Under the pieces are notes generated by a model. It was not told where the DNA came from and made no database searches. It saw only the letters and a list, made by a program, of their open reading frames with translations. Of a stretch of DNA of 64,000 nt, positions 1 to 8,784 are shown piece by piece. The first letter of the stretch is position 1. Every line of letters starts with the position of its first letter. Source of the stretch: Sporomusa silvacetica DSM 10669 (GTDB lineage Bacteria > Bacillota > Negativicutes > Sporomusales > Sporomusaceae); NCBI RefSeq assembly GCF_002257705.1, contig NZ_LSLK01000110.1, forward strand, positions 36,718 through 100,717. The letters are read 5' to 3'. The translations under genes and the position numbers were made by a program.

Positions 1-174
1 CTTAAGAAGCAATGCAAACTTAATTGGCAAAGTTGTTATTGTATCAAATAAAGCTACTCTCTTTGGCTAGCCATATTACTTTTTAACTAAACGATAACAT
101 AGATTTAACAGCACCTCTCATTCAATTTGTTACAATGCTTCTAGAGCCTTACTTTAATCTAAGGGGTGAGTGCT

Positions 175-1302
175 ATGAGTAAGAAAATATTGCTCGTGTC
201 CGCTTCGATAGGTTCTGGTCATATCCAGGCCGCAAATGCTGTTCGGGATGAACTTAACCGCATCTCTCCGGCCACAAATGTCGCAGTAGTCGATTTTCTG
301 GACCAGGAAATCTCCTTGGGGCATCTCATTAAAGAAACCTATCTAAAAATGCTCGACGTTCTTCCCCATGCCTATGACTTTCTATACCGCAAGTCCCAGA
401 AATCTCAACCTGGTGCTAGTGTAAAGAATGTAACAGCACTTATTATGAAAAGAAAAATGTTAAAATTACTTTATGAGTATCGCCCTGATATGTTAGTCTT
501 TACGCATCCCTTTCCCTGCTGTGCTGCCGCTTACTTATGTCGAACCGGTCAGCTTTCCATACCGATGGCTGCAGTTATGACTGACTTCTCCTTTCATCCT
601 ATGTGGCTGCACAAAGAAATTAATGCCTATTTTGTGGCCAATAATGAAATTCAGCATGCCCTTCATGGCAATGGGATTGCAAACGACCGGATTTTTATAA
701 CCGGCATCCCTATCTCTCCTAAATTTACCCAAACTCCCCCAAACAATCGTACGAAAGACAGGGGTATCCCTGAAATACTGATTATGGGGGGCGGCCTTGG
801 CTTGGGAGCAATCGAAGAGGCCGTTATTAGTCTACAGTCTGCGAAAACACAATTAAAAATCATTGCTGTCGCCGGAAATAATGCTAAGCTGAGAGACAAG
901 TTGTTAACCCTAAAAAATACGTCCTGCAACCCACTCACGGTCATGGGCTATACCGAGAGAATCAATGAGCTTATGGCTAATGCCTCGCTACTTATTACTA
1001 AGTCTGGTGCTCTTACCTGTAGCGAAGCACTATCCCAGGAACTCCCGCTGCTACTACTTAGTCCCCTACCGGGACAAGAAGAGGATAATGCAAACTTCCT
1101 AACCCAGCAAGGAGTTGCCCTTCGTATTTCACCTGCTCATCAACTAGCCAGTCTAGTTGATGAGCTACTATCTAAGCCGCATATTCTAGCTGCTATGCGT
1201 TCAAAAGCCCACGACCTGAGCAAACCAGCCGCGGCGAATCACATCGCATTAATGCTGTCTGCTAGCATACACAATCGCACTGCCATATTCTCTGCAAGCT
1301 AG
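175..1302 (+). CDS. MGDG-synthase/UgtP-type glycosyltransferase
   Basis: This 375-aa protein belongs to the MGDG synthase/processive diacylglycerol glucosyltransferase group, related to MurG. These enzymes move a sugar from a UDP-sugar to a membrane diacylglycerol. The N-terminus has the glycine-rich acceptor loop SASIGSGH (about residues 8-15). The C-terminal half has the GT28 donor fold, with GGGLGLG near 208 and TKSGALTCSEAL near 280, which matches the nucleotide-binding loop. Length is close to B. subtilis UgtP. An upstream GTG at 166 overlaps the AAGGGG ribosome site at 161-166, so the ATG at 175 is chosen. The phospholipase-like gene follows 36 bp later, probably in the same operon, which hints at lipid remodelling. 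The exact acceptor is unknown. Confidence 0.85.
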   Translation: MSKKILLVSASIGSGHIQAANAVRDELNRISPATNVAVVDFLDQEISLGHLIKETYLKMLDVLPHAYDFLYRKSQKSQPGASVKNVTALIMKRKMLKLLYEYRPDMLVFTHPFPCCAAAYLCRTGQLSIPMAAVMTDFSFHPMWLHKEINAYFVANNEIQHALHGNGIANDRIFITGIPISPKFTQTPPNNRTKDRGIPEILIMGGGLGLGAIEEAVISLQSAKTQLKIIAVAGNNAKLRDKLLTLKNTSCNPLTVMGYTERINELMANASLLITKSGALTCSEALSQELPLLLLSPLPGQEEDNANFLTQQGVALRISPAHQLASLVDELLSKPHILAAMRSKAHDLSKPAAANHIALMLSASIHNRTAIFSAS

Positions 1303-1338
1303 TGTCTCTTTAGGAAAAAAGTATCTAAGGAGAGAGTT

Positions 1339-2043
1339 ATGATTACTACATTAAAAACTGTACCTACAGATGCTTGCCTTCACTTTATGCTAGCGGTAGT
1401 ATCCCCCTTTCAAAGTTTTTTGGATAAGCCAGGGCTAACCCATGAATTTTGCAACCATCAAGCCCTTTCTATCATCAAGAACGATGGCCTCTGGCAATGT
1501 TCGAACTTTCTATCAAACTACATTGAAGAACTTAACTTAGGTGTGTACTGGGCAGATAAAGACTGGAAGAACGTCCACCACTATTTTGAACCTTGTTCAG
1601 GCAAAGGATTATGGCATTCCACACATGCTATCGAAAACTTCGAATTATATTATCAGCTGGCACTCTGTTCGGCGAAAAAGTATGACTTAAAAAAAGCCAC
1701 ATTTTTCTTAGGCGCATCCGCCCATATACTCCAGGATTTATGTGTCCCTCACCACGCAAGATCAAAGCTGTTTAATGGTCACAAGCAATATGAAGGCTGG
1801 GCGCAAGCGAATTATGATAAGTACGCTGTACTAACTGAGGGTATATACTGCCAGGGACTTGAGTCTCTCATCACCAATAATGCATGTGTCGCTGCTGATT
1901 TCTTTGATTGGGTCCGCTACGAAGATGATGTAGCCCATTACAACAAGGCGACAGAAGTTCTTCTTCCTCTGGCCCAGCGCACGACTGCAGGCTTATTTCA
2001 CGCCTTTACCACAGAAATACATAACTTTTGGCAATTCGCATAA
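1339..2043 (+). CDS. zinc-dependent phospholipase C-like protein
   Basis: This 234-aa protein resembles the Zn-dependent phospholipase C/S1-P1 nuclease-like fold (PF00882). The metal ligands of clostridial alpha-toxin have counterparts: H129, D133 and H139 in HILQDLCVPHH (same spacing as H126/D130/H136), then an HxxxE pair at H148/E152, with D73/D75 and H80/H81 upstream. No signal peptide is visible, unlike secreted toxins, so it may act inside the cell or forespore. The start is supported by AAGGAGAG at 1327-1334. A strong terminator lies 50 bp downstream. Its position next to a lipid glycosyltransferase fits a lipid-metabolism role, but activity is not proven. Confidence 0.75.
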   Translation: MITTLKTVPTDACLHFMLAVVSPFQSFLDKPGLTHEFCNHQALSIIKNDGLWQCSNFLSNYIEELNLGVYWADKDWKNVHHYFEPCSGKGLWHSTHAIENFELYYQLALCSAKKYDLKKATFFLGASAHILQDLCVPHHARSKLFNGHKQYEGWAQANYDKYAVLTEGIYCQGLESLITNNACVAADFFDWVRYEDDVAHYNKATEVLLPLAQRTTAGLFHAFTTEIHNFWQFA

Positions 2044-2093
2044 CCGCGTCACTCCCTTAAATATATATTTATAGCTTGTACTCCCCTGTACAT

Positions 2094-2130
2094 AAAATCC
2101 CCCTGGCCTAAGTTGCCAGGGGATTTTATT
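2094..2130 (+). terminator. intrinsic terminator after the phospholipase gene
   Basis: A GC-rich hairpin (arms about 2094-2107 and 2115-2127, one bulged C, 7-nt loop) ends in TTTTATTATT. It closes the 175-2043 transcription unit. Confidence 0.85.
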
Positions 2131-2236
2131 ATTCACAGAAATTGATACAGCATAATTCCCTTCCATAAATTTCAAGAATTTCTTTGAATTTAAACTTGGA
2201 AATACAATAATAATAAGGTAAATGGAGGTAATATAA

Positions 2237-2443
2237 ATGACAGTTGCTTCTCAGGTCAAACAAACGCTAGCTACTCTAAAAGGTAGTCAAGGTACATTAC
2301 GGTTATATGCGTCGCAGACCCGGAATGAAGAAACCAAGCTAGTTTACAAAGAAGCTTTGGAAACTACCGGAACAATTATCAATGACCTTGACAGAAGAAT
2401 GCAGAATTTAGAATATCAAGAGCCACAATACAAAGGGAACTAG
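2237..2443 (+). CDS. DUF1657 spore protein, first gene of the SpoVA operon
   Basis: A 68-aa helical protein of the DUF1657 family. The family's core TLRLYASQTRNEETKLVYKE and the C-terminal EPQYK tail are both present. DUF1657 genes accompany mobile-type spoVA operons (spoVA2mob) of Bacillales; their molecular role is unknown. The ribosome site is AGGAGGTAAT just before ATG 2237. 2Duf follows after 15 bp. It is paralogous to the DUF1657 gene at 5196-5402 and to the C-terminal domain of the 2Duf protein. Confidence 0.9.
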   Translation: MTVASQVKQTLATLKGSQGTLRLYASQTRNEETKLVYKEALETTGTIINDLDRRMQNLEYQEPQYKGN

Positions 2444-2458
2444 TCAGGAGATTGAGCA

Positions 2459-3319
2459 ATGCAGACATGGATACAGATATTATTTAGTTCAGTTTCATTA
2501 TTTTTTGCGCTACTGCTCTTGATCAGGCTGCTGGGAAAAAGAAATATCGTTCGCATGACACCCTTTAGATTTGTAAGCTATATCGTAACAGCAGTAATTG
2601 CCGCATTAATGTCCCTAAATTTAATTGCCAATCTCGCCTTCGGATTTATTGCGCTTGGTGTTTGGGTACTATTTCCGGTAGCATTGGATTATCTGTCCCT
2701 TAAAAGCAAATGGATTCATGACATCGTTAACGGTAAGGAAACTGTACTAATTAAGCATGGAAAAATCATGGATGAGAATCTTCTGCAAACAAGGCTAACA
2801 GGCGAGGAACTGCTGCGAGAGCTCCGTTCTAAAAATGCCTTTAATCTCGCAGATGTAGAATTCGCAGTAATGGAAGATACCGGAGACATAAATGTTTTTT
2901 TGAAATCTGACAAAACACCAGTATCCGCCAACGATTTAGGGATAAAAGTGGCTCCCCTGGCAGAACCGCAGACAATTATACTGGATGGCAACATTATCAA
3001 TGAACCCCTGGCTTCTTTGGGATTTAACACCGAGTGGCTAAGTATCAAGTTGGAAACCATCGGAGTATCGCTAGATAATGTGTTTATCGGGCAGGTAGAC
3101 TCATCTGGTGATTTATACCTAGATCTATTTGACGACTCTGTACAATTACCACAGCCGAAAGTTAAGGAAATGTTATACGCAAATTTTGAAAAAGTCCAAG
3201 CTGATCTCACGACCTTTGCGCTAGAGACAAAAAATGAAGCAGCTAAACAAATGTATTCAGCGCATGCAGCAACGTTACAACAACTTTTGGAAAAGCTTAA
3301 GCCATATTTATTGCGTTAG
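2459..3319 (+). CDS. 2Duf-type membrane protein (DUF421 plus DUF1657-like tail)
   Basis: This 286-aa protein has about three N-terminal membrane helices (residues 5-25, 38-60, 62-80), then a soluble DUF421/YetF domain (about 85-225). A C-terminal helical segment (about 235-286) repeats the DUF1657 pattern: LTTFALETKNEAAKQMY compares with LRLYASQTRNEETKLVY in the neighbouring gene. That DUF421-DUF1657 fusion is the layout of 2Duf, reported in Bacillus to raise spore wet-heat resistance when carried with spoVA2mob. It should sit in the inner spore membrane. It lies between DUF1657 and spoVAC; the next gene starts 13 bp later. Confidence 0.88.
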   Translation: MQTWIQILFSSVSLFFALLLLIRLLGKRNIVRMTPFRFVSYIVTAVIAALMSLNLIANLAFGFIALGVWVLFPVALDYLSLKSKWIHDIVNGKETVLIKHGKIMDENLLQTRLTGEELLRELRSKNAFNLADVEFAVMEDTGDINVFLKSDKTPVSANDLGIKVAPLAEPQTIILDGNIINEPLASLGFNTEWLSIKLETIGVSLDNVFIGQVDSSGDLYLDLFDDSVQLPQPKVKEMLYANFEKVQADLTTFALETKNEAAKQMYSAHAATLQQLLEKLKPYLLR

Positions 3320-3332
3320 AAGGTGAATTGCA

Positions 3333-3812
3333 TTGTCAAGTATTAAACGTAAAAATCTAACCCCTGTACAGCAGCAATACCAGGACTTTGCTCGCGCAAG
3401 GGAACCTCAGCGTCCAATAGCAATTAACTGTATACGCGCTTTTATTGTAGGCGGCATTATCTGTACAATAGGTCAGGGAGTACAGTTGTTTTTCATTACC
3501 TATTTTAATTTTGACGAGAAGACAGCAGGCGATCCCACTGTTGCGATTCTGATTTTGATTTCAGTAATTCTTACAAGCCTTGGATTATATGATCATATTG
3601 CTCAATGGGGCGGTGCTGGCAGTGCTGTTCCGGTTACAGGGTTTGCAAATACAATTGCCTCAGCTTCTCTTGACCACAAAAGTGAGGGGTTTGTATTAGG
3701 GGTCGGCGGAAATATGTTTAAAATCGCCGGACCAGTTATTGTATTTGGTGTCTTTTCCGCTTTTATTGTTGCGATTGTAAAAGTAATCATTACGTCGTTA
3801 GGTGGAATGTAA
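3333..3812 (+). CDS. spoVAC: stage V sporulation protein AC
   Basis: A 159-aa membrane protein of the SpoVAC family, part of the channel that moves dipicolinic acid-calcium into the forespore and out at germination. Hydrophobic helices lie near residues 30-52, 66-85 and 125-155. GGAGSAVPVTGFANTI (about 91-106) is the conserved family loop. The start appears to be TTG at 3333, preceded by AGAAGGTGA (3319-3327); no in-frame ATG lies near. It abuts spoVAD exactly (stop TAA 3810-3812, ATG 3813), which implies translational coupling. Confidence 0.95.
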   Translation: MSSIKRKNLTPVQQQYQDFARAREPQRPIAINCIRAFIVGGIICTIGQGVQLFFITYFNFDEKTAGDPTVAILILISVILTSLGLYDHIAQWGGAGSAVPVTGFANTIASASLDHKSEGFVLGVGGNMFKIAGPVIVFGVFSAFIVAIVKVIITSLGGM

Positions 3813-4814
3813 ATGCTGCAGGGTCATCAAACATGGGTTTTCAAATCAAAACCAACCATTATTGGTTCTGCTGCAATCGGCGGACCTTTTGAAGCACAGG
3901 GTAATCTGGCAGACGATTTTGACCTGCTTCATGGTGATATTTGGCTTGGGCAGGACAGTTACGAACAAGCAGAAAAAAAATTTTTGGAACAAGCTTGTGA
4001 AACTGCAATAAAAAAAGCGGGACTCAAAAAGGAGGACGTCCAGTTTTTTCTCAGTGGTGATTTAATTAACCAGATTATGCCCAGCAGCTTTACCGCCCGT
4101 ACCCTTGCCGTTCCTTATTTAGGTATCTATGGAGCTTGCTCTAGTTCAATGGAAGGCCTTTCCTTAGCCTCTCTGATCATCGATAGTGGGTTCGCCCAGA
4201 ATGCCCTTGTTGGTACATCCAGCCATAACGCCGCTTCTGAAAAGCAATACAGGTATCCTACCGAATATGGCGCACAGAAGCCTCCTACAGCCCAATGGAC
4301 TGTTACAGGGGCGGGTGCGGCAGTTGTTGCCAAACTAGGAAAAGGTCCACATGTTGCAGCATCTACGATTGGACGGGTAGTCGACATGGGACTTTCCGAC
4401 CCTTTTAATATGGGAGCAGCCATGGCTCCGGCTGCCGTTGACACCATCGAAGCTCACTTCAGAGATTTGAACATTTGCCCAGCATACTATGACCTTATAA
4501 CGACTGGCGACTTAGGCAAAGTAGGTCACCGCATTGCCGGAGATTTGCTTACAAAGCATGGACTTAGCATCCCTGTAGAAAAGTTGACCGACTGCGGTAT
4601 TTTAATGTATAAAGCAGACCAGCCAGTTCTCGCAGGCGCCAGTGGCTGCGCCTGTGTTGCTACAACTACCTTTGGGCATCTTTTAAATCGCATGCGCCGG
4701 GGGGAGCTGAACCGAATTCTGGTTATAGCCACCGGCGCTTTGCTCTCCCCCATGTCATACCAACAAAAAGAAACCATACCGTGTGTGGCCCACGCAGTAG
4801 CAATAGAAATGTAA
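3813..4814 (+). CDS. spoVAD: stage V sporulation protein AD
   Basis: A 333-aa soluble protein with the thiolase/FabH-like fold of SpoVAD, which binds dipicolinic acid. The sequence shows the active-site-like loop GACSSSMEGL (near residue 109) and the GSAAIGGPFEAQG entry region (near 18-30). Length matches B. subtilis SpoVAD. It is translated directly after spoVAC, with a GGTGGA ribosome site at 3801-3806, and precedes spoVAE by 13 bp. In the channel it acts as the ligand-binding subunit on the membrane surface. Confidence 0.96.
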   Translation: MLQGHQTWVFKSKPTIIGSAAIGGPFEAQGNLADDFDLLHGDIWLGQDSYEQAEKKFLEQACETAIKKAGLKKEDVQFFLSGDLINQIMPSSFTARTLAVPYLGIYGACSSSMEGLSLASLIIDSGFAQNALVGTSSHNAASEKQYRYPTEYGAQKPPTAQWTVTGAGAAVVAKLGKGPHVAASTIGRVVDMGLSDPFNMGAAMAPAAVDTIEAHFRDLNICPAYYDLITTGDLGKVGHRIAGDLLTKHGLSIPVEKLTDCGILMYKADQPVLAGASGCACVATTTFGHLLNRMRRGELNRILVIATGALLSPMSYQQKETIPCVAHAVAIEM

Positions 4815-4827
4815 AACGGAGGCTTAT

Positions 4828-5181
4828 GTGGAAAAGTTTGTTTTGGCGTTTATCGTTGGCGGAACGATATGTGTAATTGGACAACTCCTTATGGATGGAC
4901 TGAAACTAACGCCTGCACATACAATGGTTGCTTTAGTAGTGTCTGGAGCTGTTTTAGGCGGCTTTGGCCTATATGACGATTTAATTAAATTTGCAGGTGC
5001 AGGAGCTTCTGTTCCTATCAGCAGCTTTGGCAATCAATTGGTAAAGGGCGCCCTCCAGGAAGCAGAAAAAACCGGCCTCGTGGGCGTATTGACAGGTATT
5101 TTTAAAATCACCAGTGCCGGCATTTCATCGGCAATTATTTTTGGATTTTTGGCGTCTTTACTATGTAAACCGAAAGGATAA
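4828..5181 (+). CDS. spoVAE: stage V sporulation protein AE (AEb type)
   Basis: A 117-aa membrane protein, the short SpoVAEb form. It has N-terminal and C-terminal helices and the conserved central loop GAGASVPISSFGNQL (about 54-68), which resembles the equivalent loop in SpoVAC. The start is GTG 4828 after ACGGAGG (4816-4822); the ATG at 4826 is out of frame. It is the membrane partner of SpoVAC in the dipicolinate channel. The final DUF1657 gene begins 14 bp later. Confidence 0.94.
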   Translation: MEKFVLAFIVGGTICVIGQLLMDGLKLTPAHTMVALVVSGAVLGGFGLYDDLIKFAGAGASVPISSFGNQLVKGALQEAEKTGLVGVLTGIFKITSAGISSAIIFGFLASLLCKPKG

Positions 5182-5195
5182 AGGAGGTGAAGAAA

Positions 5196-5402
5196 ATGAC
5201 CGTAGGTACGCAAATGACTCAAGCCATTGCAACTGTTCAAAATGCAGCCGCCACTATGAAGACATTCTCATTAGAGACTCAGGATCAGCAGGCAAAGCAA
5301 ACATTCGAACAGTTAGCAACTACTCTTGACAGTGCTGTTGATACATTAAAGCAGAGACAAAAGCGGGTTGAGCAGCAGGAACCACAATACAAACAACAAT
5401 AA
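5196..5402 (+). CDS. DUF1657 spore protein, last gene of the SpoVA operon
   Basis: A 68-aa DUF1657 protein (core MKTFSLETQDQQAKQTF, C-terminal EPQYKQQ). A GTG at 5187 lies inside the AAGGAGGTG ribosome site (5181-5189), so the ATG at 5196 is the start. It is a second copy of the family of the first gene in the operon. DUF1657 therefore occurs three times in this 3.2-kb unit, twice alone and once fused. A terminator follows 19 bp after the stop. Confidence 0.9.
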   Translation: MTVGTQMTQAIATVQNAAATMKTFSLETQDQQAKQTFEQLATTLDSAVDTLKQRQKRVEQQEPQYKQQ

Positions 5403-5420
5403 CGATTATGCAACTACTCT

Positions 5421-5460
5421 AACCAAAGCCGGAATCTTATTTCAGCTTTGGTTATTTCCT
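5421..5460 (+). terminator. terminator of the SpoVA operon
   Basis: Nine-base arms AACCAAAGC (5421-5429) and GCTTTGGTT (5445-5453) are followed by ATTTCCTTTT. Confidence 0.8.
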
Positions 5461-5481
5461 TTTGAAAGATTATAGGAGAAA

Positions 5482-5528
5482 GAAAAGAGCTGTCGCCAGC
5501 GATAAATTTATATCACTAATGCGACAGC
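5482..5528 (-). terminator. terminator of the 56-aa minus-strand ORF
   Basis: On the minus strand GCTGTCGC (5528-5521) pairs with GCGACAGC (5496-5489), followed by TCTTTTCTTTC. It lies about 105 bp downstream of the small ORF's stop. Confidence 0.6.
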
Positions 5529-5634
5529 CCCTTTCTGAAGTTAAGCTCTTTAATAATATCATGGGTATCTCAGCTTACTATTCTGCTGGAAACACAGGGC
5601 ATCTTGGTACTTTTTGATTTTTTGCACCAGACCC

Positions 5635-5805
5635 CTATTTACTAGTCATTATATTGGATGCAGGAGGAGTATTAGAATACATTGTCAATTCAGTTAATGC
5701 GGTCATTTCCGGTGAAGTTCCACCTATCGCTGAGCAATCAGTACCGTGAACATCATAGGGAACATGATAGTTAGCATTGTCTATTTTTTGTTTGTTTTTT
5801 TTCAT
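5635..5805 (-). CDS. 56-aa hypothetical protein
   Basis: A short frame of 56 codons plus stop, too small for usual gene finders. It starts MKKNKQKIDNANYHVPYD, has a middle GTDCSAIGGTSPEM and ends NIMTSK. Support: a strong ribosome site GGGGAGGAAC (5820-5811) 5 nt before ATG, its own terminator-like hairpin downstream, and a perfect operator-like palindrome 22 bp upstream. There is no signal peptide, no membrane helix and one cysteine. I do not recognise a family. The next gene upstream, the aldehyde oxidoreductase, stops 200 bp away, so this is a separate unit or a read-through gene. Confidence 0.55.
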   Translation of the reverse strand: MKKNKQKIDNANYHVPYDVHGTDCSAIGGTSPEMTALTELTMYSNTPPASNIMTSK

Positions 5806-5827
5806 GCTTGGTTCCTCCCCTTCTTTT

Positions 5828-5855
5828 ATATTGGTCGTTAACAGTCGACCAATAT
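5828..5855. promoter_or_regulatory. perfect inverted repeat upstream of the 56-aa ORF
   Basis: Arms ATATTGGTCG (5828-5837) and CGACCAATAT (5846-5855) are perfect with an 8-nt spacer. There is no U-run on either side, so a protein operator is likelier than a terminator. The size suits a TetR- or LysR-type dimer (inference). Confidence 0.6.
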
Positions 5856-6005
5856 TAGTATCAGAAATAGTTAATCGACTTATCCGAGGAAGTTTTTGTT
5901 CCGAAAGACAGGTGAACCAGTTTTTACTTACCCAATTTGTTTCGCACCAGAATCGAAGAAAGGGCGATTCAGAAAATCGCCCTTGGAAATATTATTATAT
6001 TACAA

Positions 6006-8738
6006 CTATTTTTTAGCTGCTAAAGCTGCCTTAATTTTTTCAGGCAATGCAGGTACAGAATAAACACGAGCACCGCATGCATTGTAGATAGCGTTAAGGA
6101 TAGCTGGATGTGGAGCAGTCAGTGGGCCTTCGCCTACGCCGGCAGAGCCGTACGGTCCATTTTCACGCGGAGTAATATTGTAAATGAGTTCCATTTCATC
6201 CGGAACATCATCAATCATCGGCAGACCACAACCCGCCAAACTGGTGTGTTTCTTGAGGTCATCGAAGTCCTCGGTAAGAGCAAGGCCGATACCTTGCGCT
6301 AGAGCGCCATAGATTTGGCCGTCGCAAGTTGTCTTGTTGGTAAGCGTACCGATATCATTAACGGTTGTAAATCTAACCACTTTAGCCTTAAAGGTCTTCA
6401 TATCAACTTCAACTTCAGGCATAAATACTGCGTACATGTAAATGCAGAACGGGTTACCTTGACAAGTTTCAGGACTGCAGTCGGTACACATGGATGCTGC
6501 CCAAGAACCATCATAGTGAAGCGGAATGTTTTCGGCTACCATTTCAGCATAGGTGCGGAAAGTGCCGTCTGATTTTTTCATAGCGTTGACTAGCATTTCA
6601 GCAGCAACCCTTGTGGCATTACCAGTCATTACGTTTTGACGGCTACCGCCGGAAGGACCGCTGGCAGGAGTAAAGGCCATGTCATTCATGACAAGCTTGA
6701 TTTGGTCAGGTGTGATGCCTATCTGGCGGAGAGTTTCATGAGCATGAGTCAAAGTAGCAAGATCTGCGCCTTGACCATGGTCTTGCCATGAGTTACCGAT
6801 GGTTACAGTGCCGTCTTCGTTGAGTTCTGACCACGCATGTGAGCCGTCAGGACCATCAAGGCCGCAACCATAGACACCGAGTGCCAGACCAACGCCACGT
6901 TTCTTTTCAGGGGTTGAGAGTTCTTTACAACGCTGTTTGGCTTCTTCATATAACGGACGGAGTTTGTCGAACATTTCTTCGAAGCAGAATACTTCCGGTA
7001 CTTGGCCAGTAGGAGTAGTAGAGCCAGGACGGTAAATATTCTTATAGCGGAGATCAAATGGATCCATGCCGAGTTTTTCGGCCAATTCGTCTATGCAGAT
7101 TTCTGAAGATAAGAACGCTTTCGGCGAGCCGTAAGCACGGAAGGCTGAGCCCCAAGCATGGTTTGTGCACACGGTTTGGCCTTTACCACGAATGTTAGGG
7201 ATATTATAACCAGCGCCAGTAAACTGACCTTGACGCACGGTATTGAGGTCACCGAATTCGCTGTACGGCCCATGGTCGAGCCACCATGCGGTTTCCATTG
7301 CCAGCAGTTTACCTGTTTTATCTGCAGCAAGCTTAGTCTTCACAAGAGCAGGCGAACGTTTACCGGTATAGGTAATTTGTTGGAACATATTAAATATAAG
7401 GGAAACAGGCTTGCCATCGCAAGCGAGGCAGGCAACGCCCAGCAATGCTTCGTTGGTCGGGCTGAATTTGTAACCAAAAGTTGCGCCAGTCGGATTGGCA
7501 ACAAGACGTAATTTTTCTGGTTCAATGCCGATACCAGCGACGATCATGGCATGATGCAGGTGCAATGCGATACTCTTGGAGTGAATGGTCAGACGGCCTT
7601 CCTCATCCATGTATGCGCTTCCGCAGTCAGTCTCCAGTGGCAGATGCGGTTGACGGCTGCAGTAAGTCTCAACTTCTGCTGTGACAACATCAGCGCGATC
7701 CATAATAGGTTTGGTTTCTTCGCCTTTCACAACGCCTTGTTCAAAGTAGATGTTAGGAGTACCTGGGTGAATTTCAATAGCGTCTTGCGCCATAGCAGCC
7801 CACCCGCTCATGTAAGCTGGCAGTATTTCAAGATCAACCTTGACGGCCTTAGCTGCCGCTCTGGCATGTTCTTCGGTATCAGCGGCAACTATGGCAATAG
7901 CGTCACCGAATTGGAATATTTTTTCATCGCACAGGATAGGACGATCCCAGCCATCACCTTTATTGGTCGGGAAGGTAATAAGACCAGTAATACGGTTTTT
8001 ACCTTTGACATCTTTGTGGGTAACAACTTTATAAACGCCAGGCATTTTTTCAGCCGCGGACGTATCAATACCTTTAATATTGGCATGCGAAACTTCGGCC
8101 TGTACTAAAGCCAACCGTAACGTTCCTTCAGGCATTTGGAGCGCAACATCGGCACCGAAATCCCATGTACCAGTAACTTTTTGGAGAGCTGATGGGCGAA
8201 TATAAGTAGTGCCATATATCTTGTTGCCCACAGGTTTGTATATCAAGTCTTCTTTGCGTATTTCGCCACGAATTACTTGAGCGGCAGCCATTACCGCATC
8301 GACTAACGGTTTGTAGCCAGTGCAACGGCAAGCATTTTTGTGTTTCTGGAACCAAGCCCGTACATCTTCTCTAGTAGGATTAGTATTTTCGTCTAACAGC
8401 ACTTTTGCTGATAAGATAAATCCAGGACTGCAAAATCCGCATTGTGCACAGCCATAAGCCATCCAGGCAACTTGCAGTGGATGCAGGTTTTCCGGAGTGC
8501 CAATCCCCTCAATTGTCGTAATGCAAGCCTCATCAGGCACTTTCTTCATTTTTAACACGCAAGACAATACTACGCGACCATCCATAATAATTGAACAGGC
8601 TCCACATTGTGCTTGCTTACAGCCAACCTTGCAACCTGTCATCATTAACTGTTCGCGGAGCACTTCAGCCAATGAACGATCTGGATCAACAATCAGTGTT
8701 CTAGCAACACCATTGATCTTCAGTATTTTCTTCTGCAT
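6006..8738 (-). CDS. mop: molybdenum aldehyde oxidoreductase (Mop type)
   Basis: A 910-aa single-chain xanthine-oxidase-family enzyme that oxidises aldehydes to carboxylic acids. The cysteines fall exactly where Desulfovibrio gigas Mop has them: C40, C45, C48, C60 for the plant-type [2Fe-2S] cluster and C100, C103, C137, C139 for the second cluster. The molybdenum-domain glutamate is in GVGEGPL (about E870; E869 in D. gigas). Length is close to the 907-aa reference. There is no FAD domain, so electrons probably leave to a ferredoxin or flavodoxin. AAAGGAGAG precedes the ATG. A MoeA-like molybdopterin protein lies upstream on the same strand, consistent with cofactor insertion. Confidence 0.93.
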   Translation of the reverse strand: MQKKILKINGVARTLIVDPDRSLAEVLREQLMMTGCKVGCKQAQCGACSIIMDGRVVLSCVLKMKKVPDEACITTIEGIGTPENLHPLQVAWMAYGCAQCGFCSPGFILSAKVLLDENTNPTREDVRAWFQKHKNACRCTGYKPLVDAVMAAAQVIRGEIRKEDLIYKPVGNKIYGTTYIRPSALQKVTGTWDFGADVALQMPEGTLRLALVQAEVSHANIKGIDTSAAEKMPGVYKVVTHKDVKGKNRITGLITFPTNKGDGWDRPILCDEKIFQFGDAIAIVAADTEEHARAAAKAVKVDLEILPAYMSGWAAMAQDAIEIHPGTPNIYFEQGVVKGEETKPIMDRADVVTAEVETYCSRQPHLPLETDCGSAYMDEEGRLTIHSKSIALHLHHAMIVAGIGIEPEKLRLVANPTGATFGYKFSPTNEALLGVACLACDGKPVSLIFNMFQQITYTGKRSPALVKTKLAADKTGKLLAMETAWWLDHGPYSEFGDLNTVRQGQFTGAGYNIPNIRGKGQTVCTNHAWGSAFRAYGSPKAFLSSEICIDELAEKLGMDPFDLRYKNIYRPGSTTPTGQVPEVFCFEEMFDKLRPLYEEAKQRCKELSTPEKKRGVGLALGVYGCGLDGPDGSHAWSELNEDGTVTIGNSWQDHGQGADLATLTHAHETLRQIGITPDQIKLVMNDMAFTPASGPSGGSRQNVMTGNATRVAAEMLVNAMKKSDGTFRTYAEMVAENIPLHYDGSWAASMCTDCSPETCQGNPFCIYMYAVFMPEVEVDMKTFKAKVVRFTTVNDIGTLTNKTTCDGQIYGALAQGIGLALTEDFDDLKKHTSLAGCGLPMIDDVPDEMELIYNITPRENGPYGSAGVGEGPLTAPHPAILNAIYNACGARVYSVPALPEKIKAALAAKK

Positions 8739-8784
8739 TTTGTCTCTCCTTTAACCTCTTTTTATTATTATGTTTTTATATTTC

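Noticed and set aside
2185..2212. Forespore sigma-G promoter for the SpoVA operon
   Set aside because: TGAATT and CAATAATA are present but only 14 bp apart; the spacing does not fit.
5777..6016. 79-codon plus-strand frame
   Set aside because: It has no ribosome site, crosses the operator palindrome and the start of the 56-aa gene, and has shadow-like composition.
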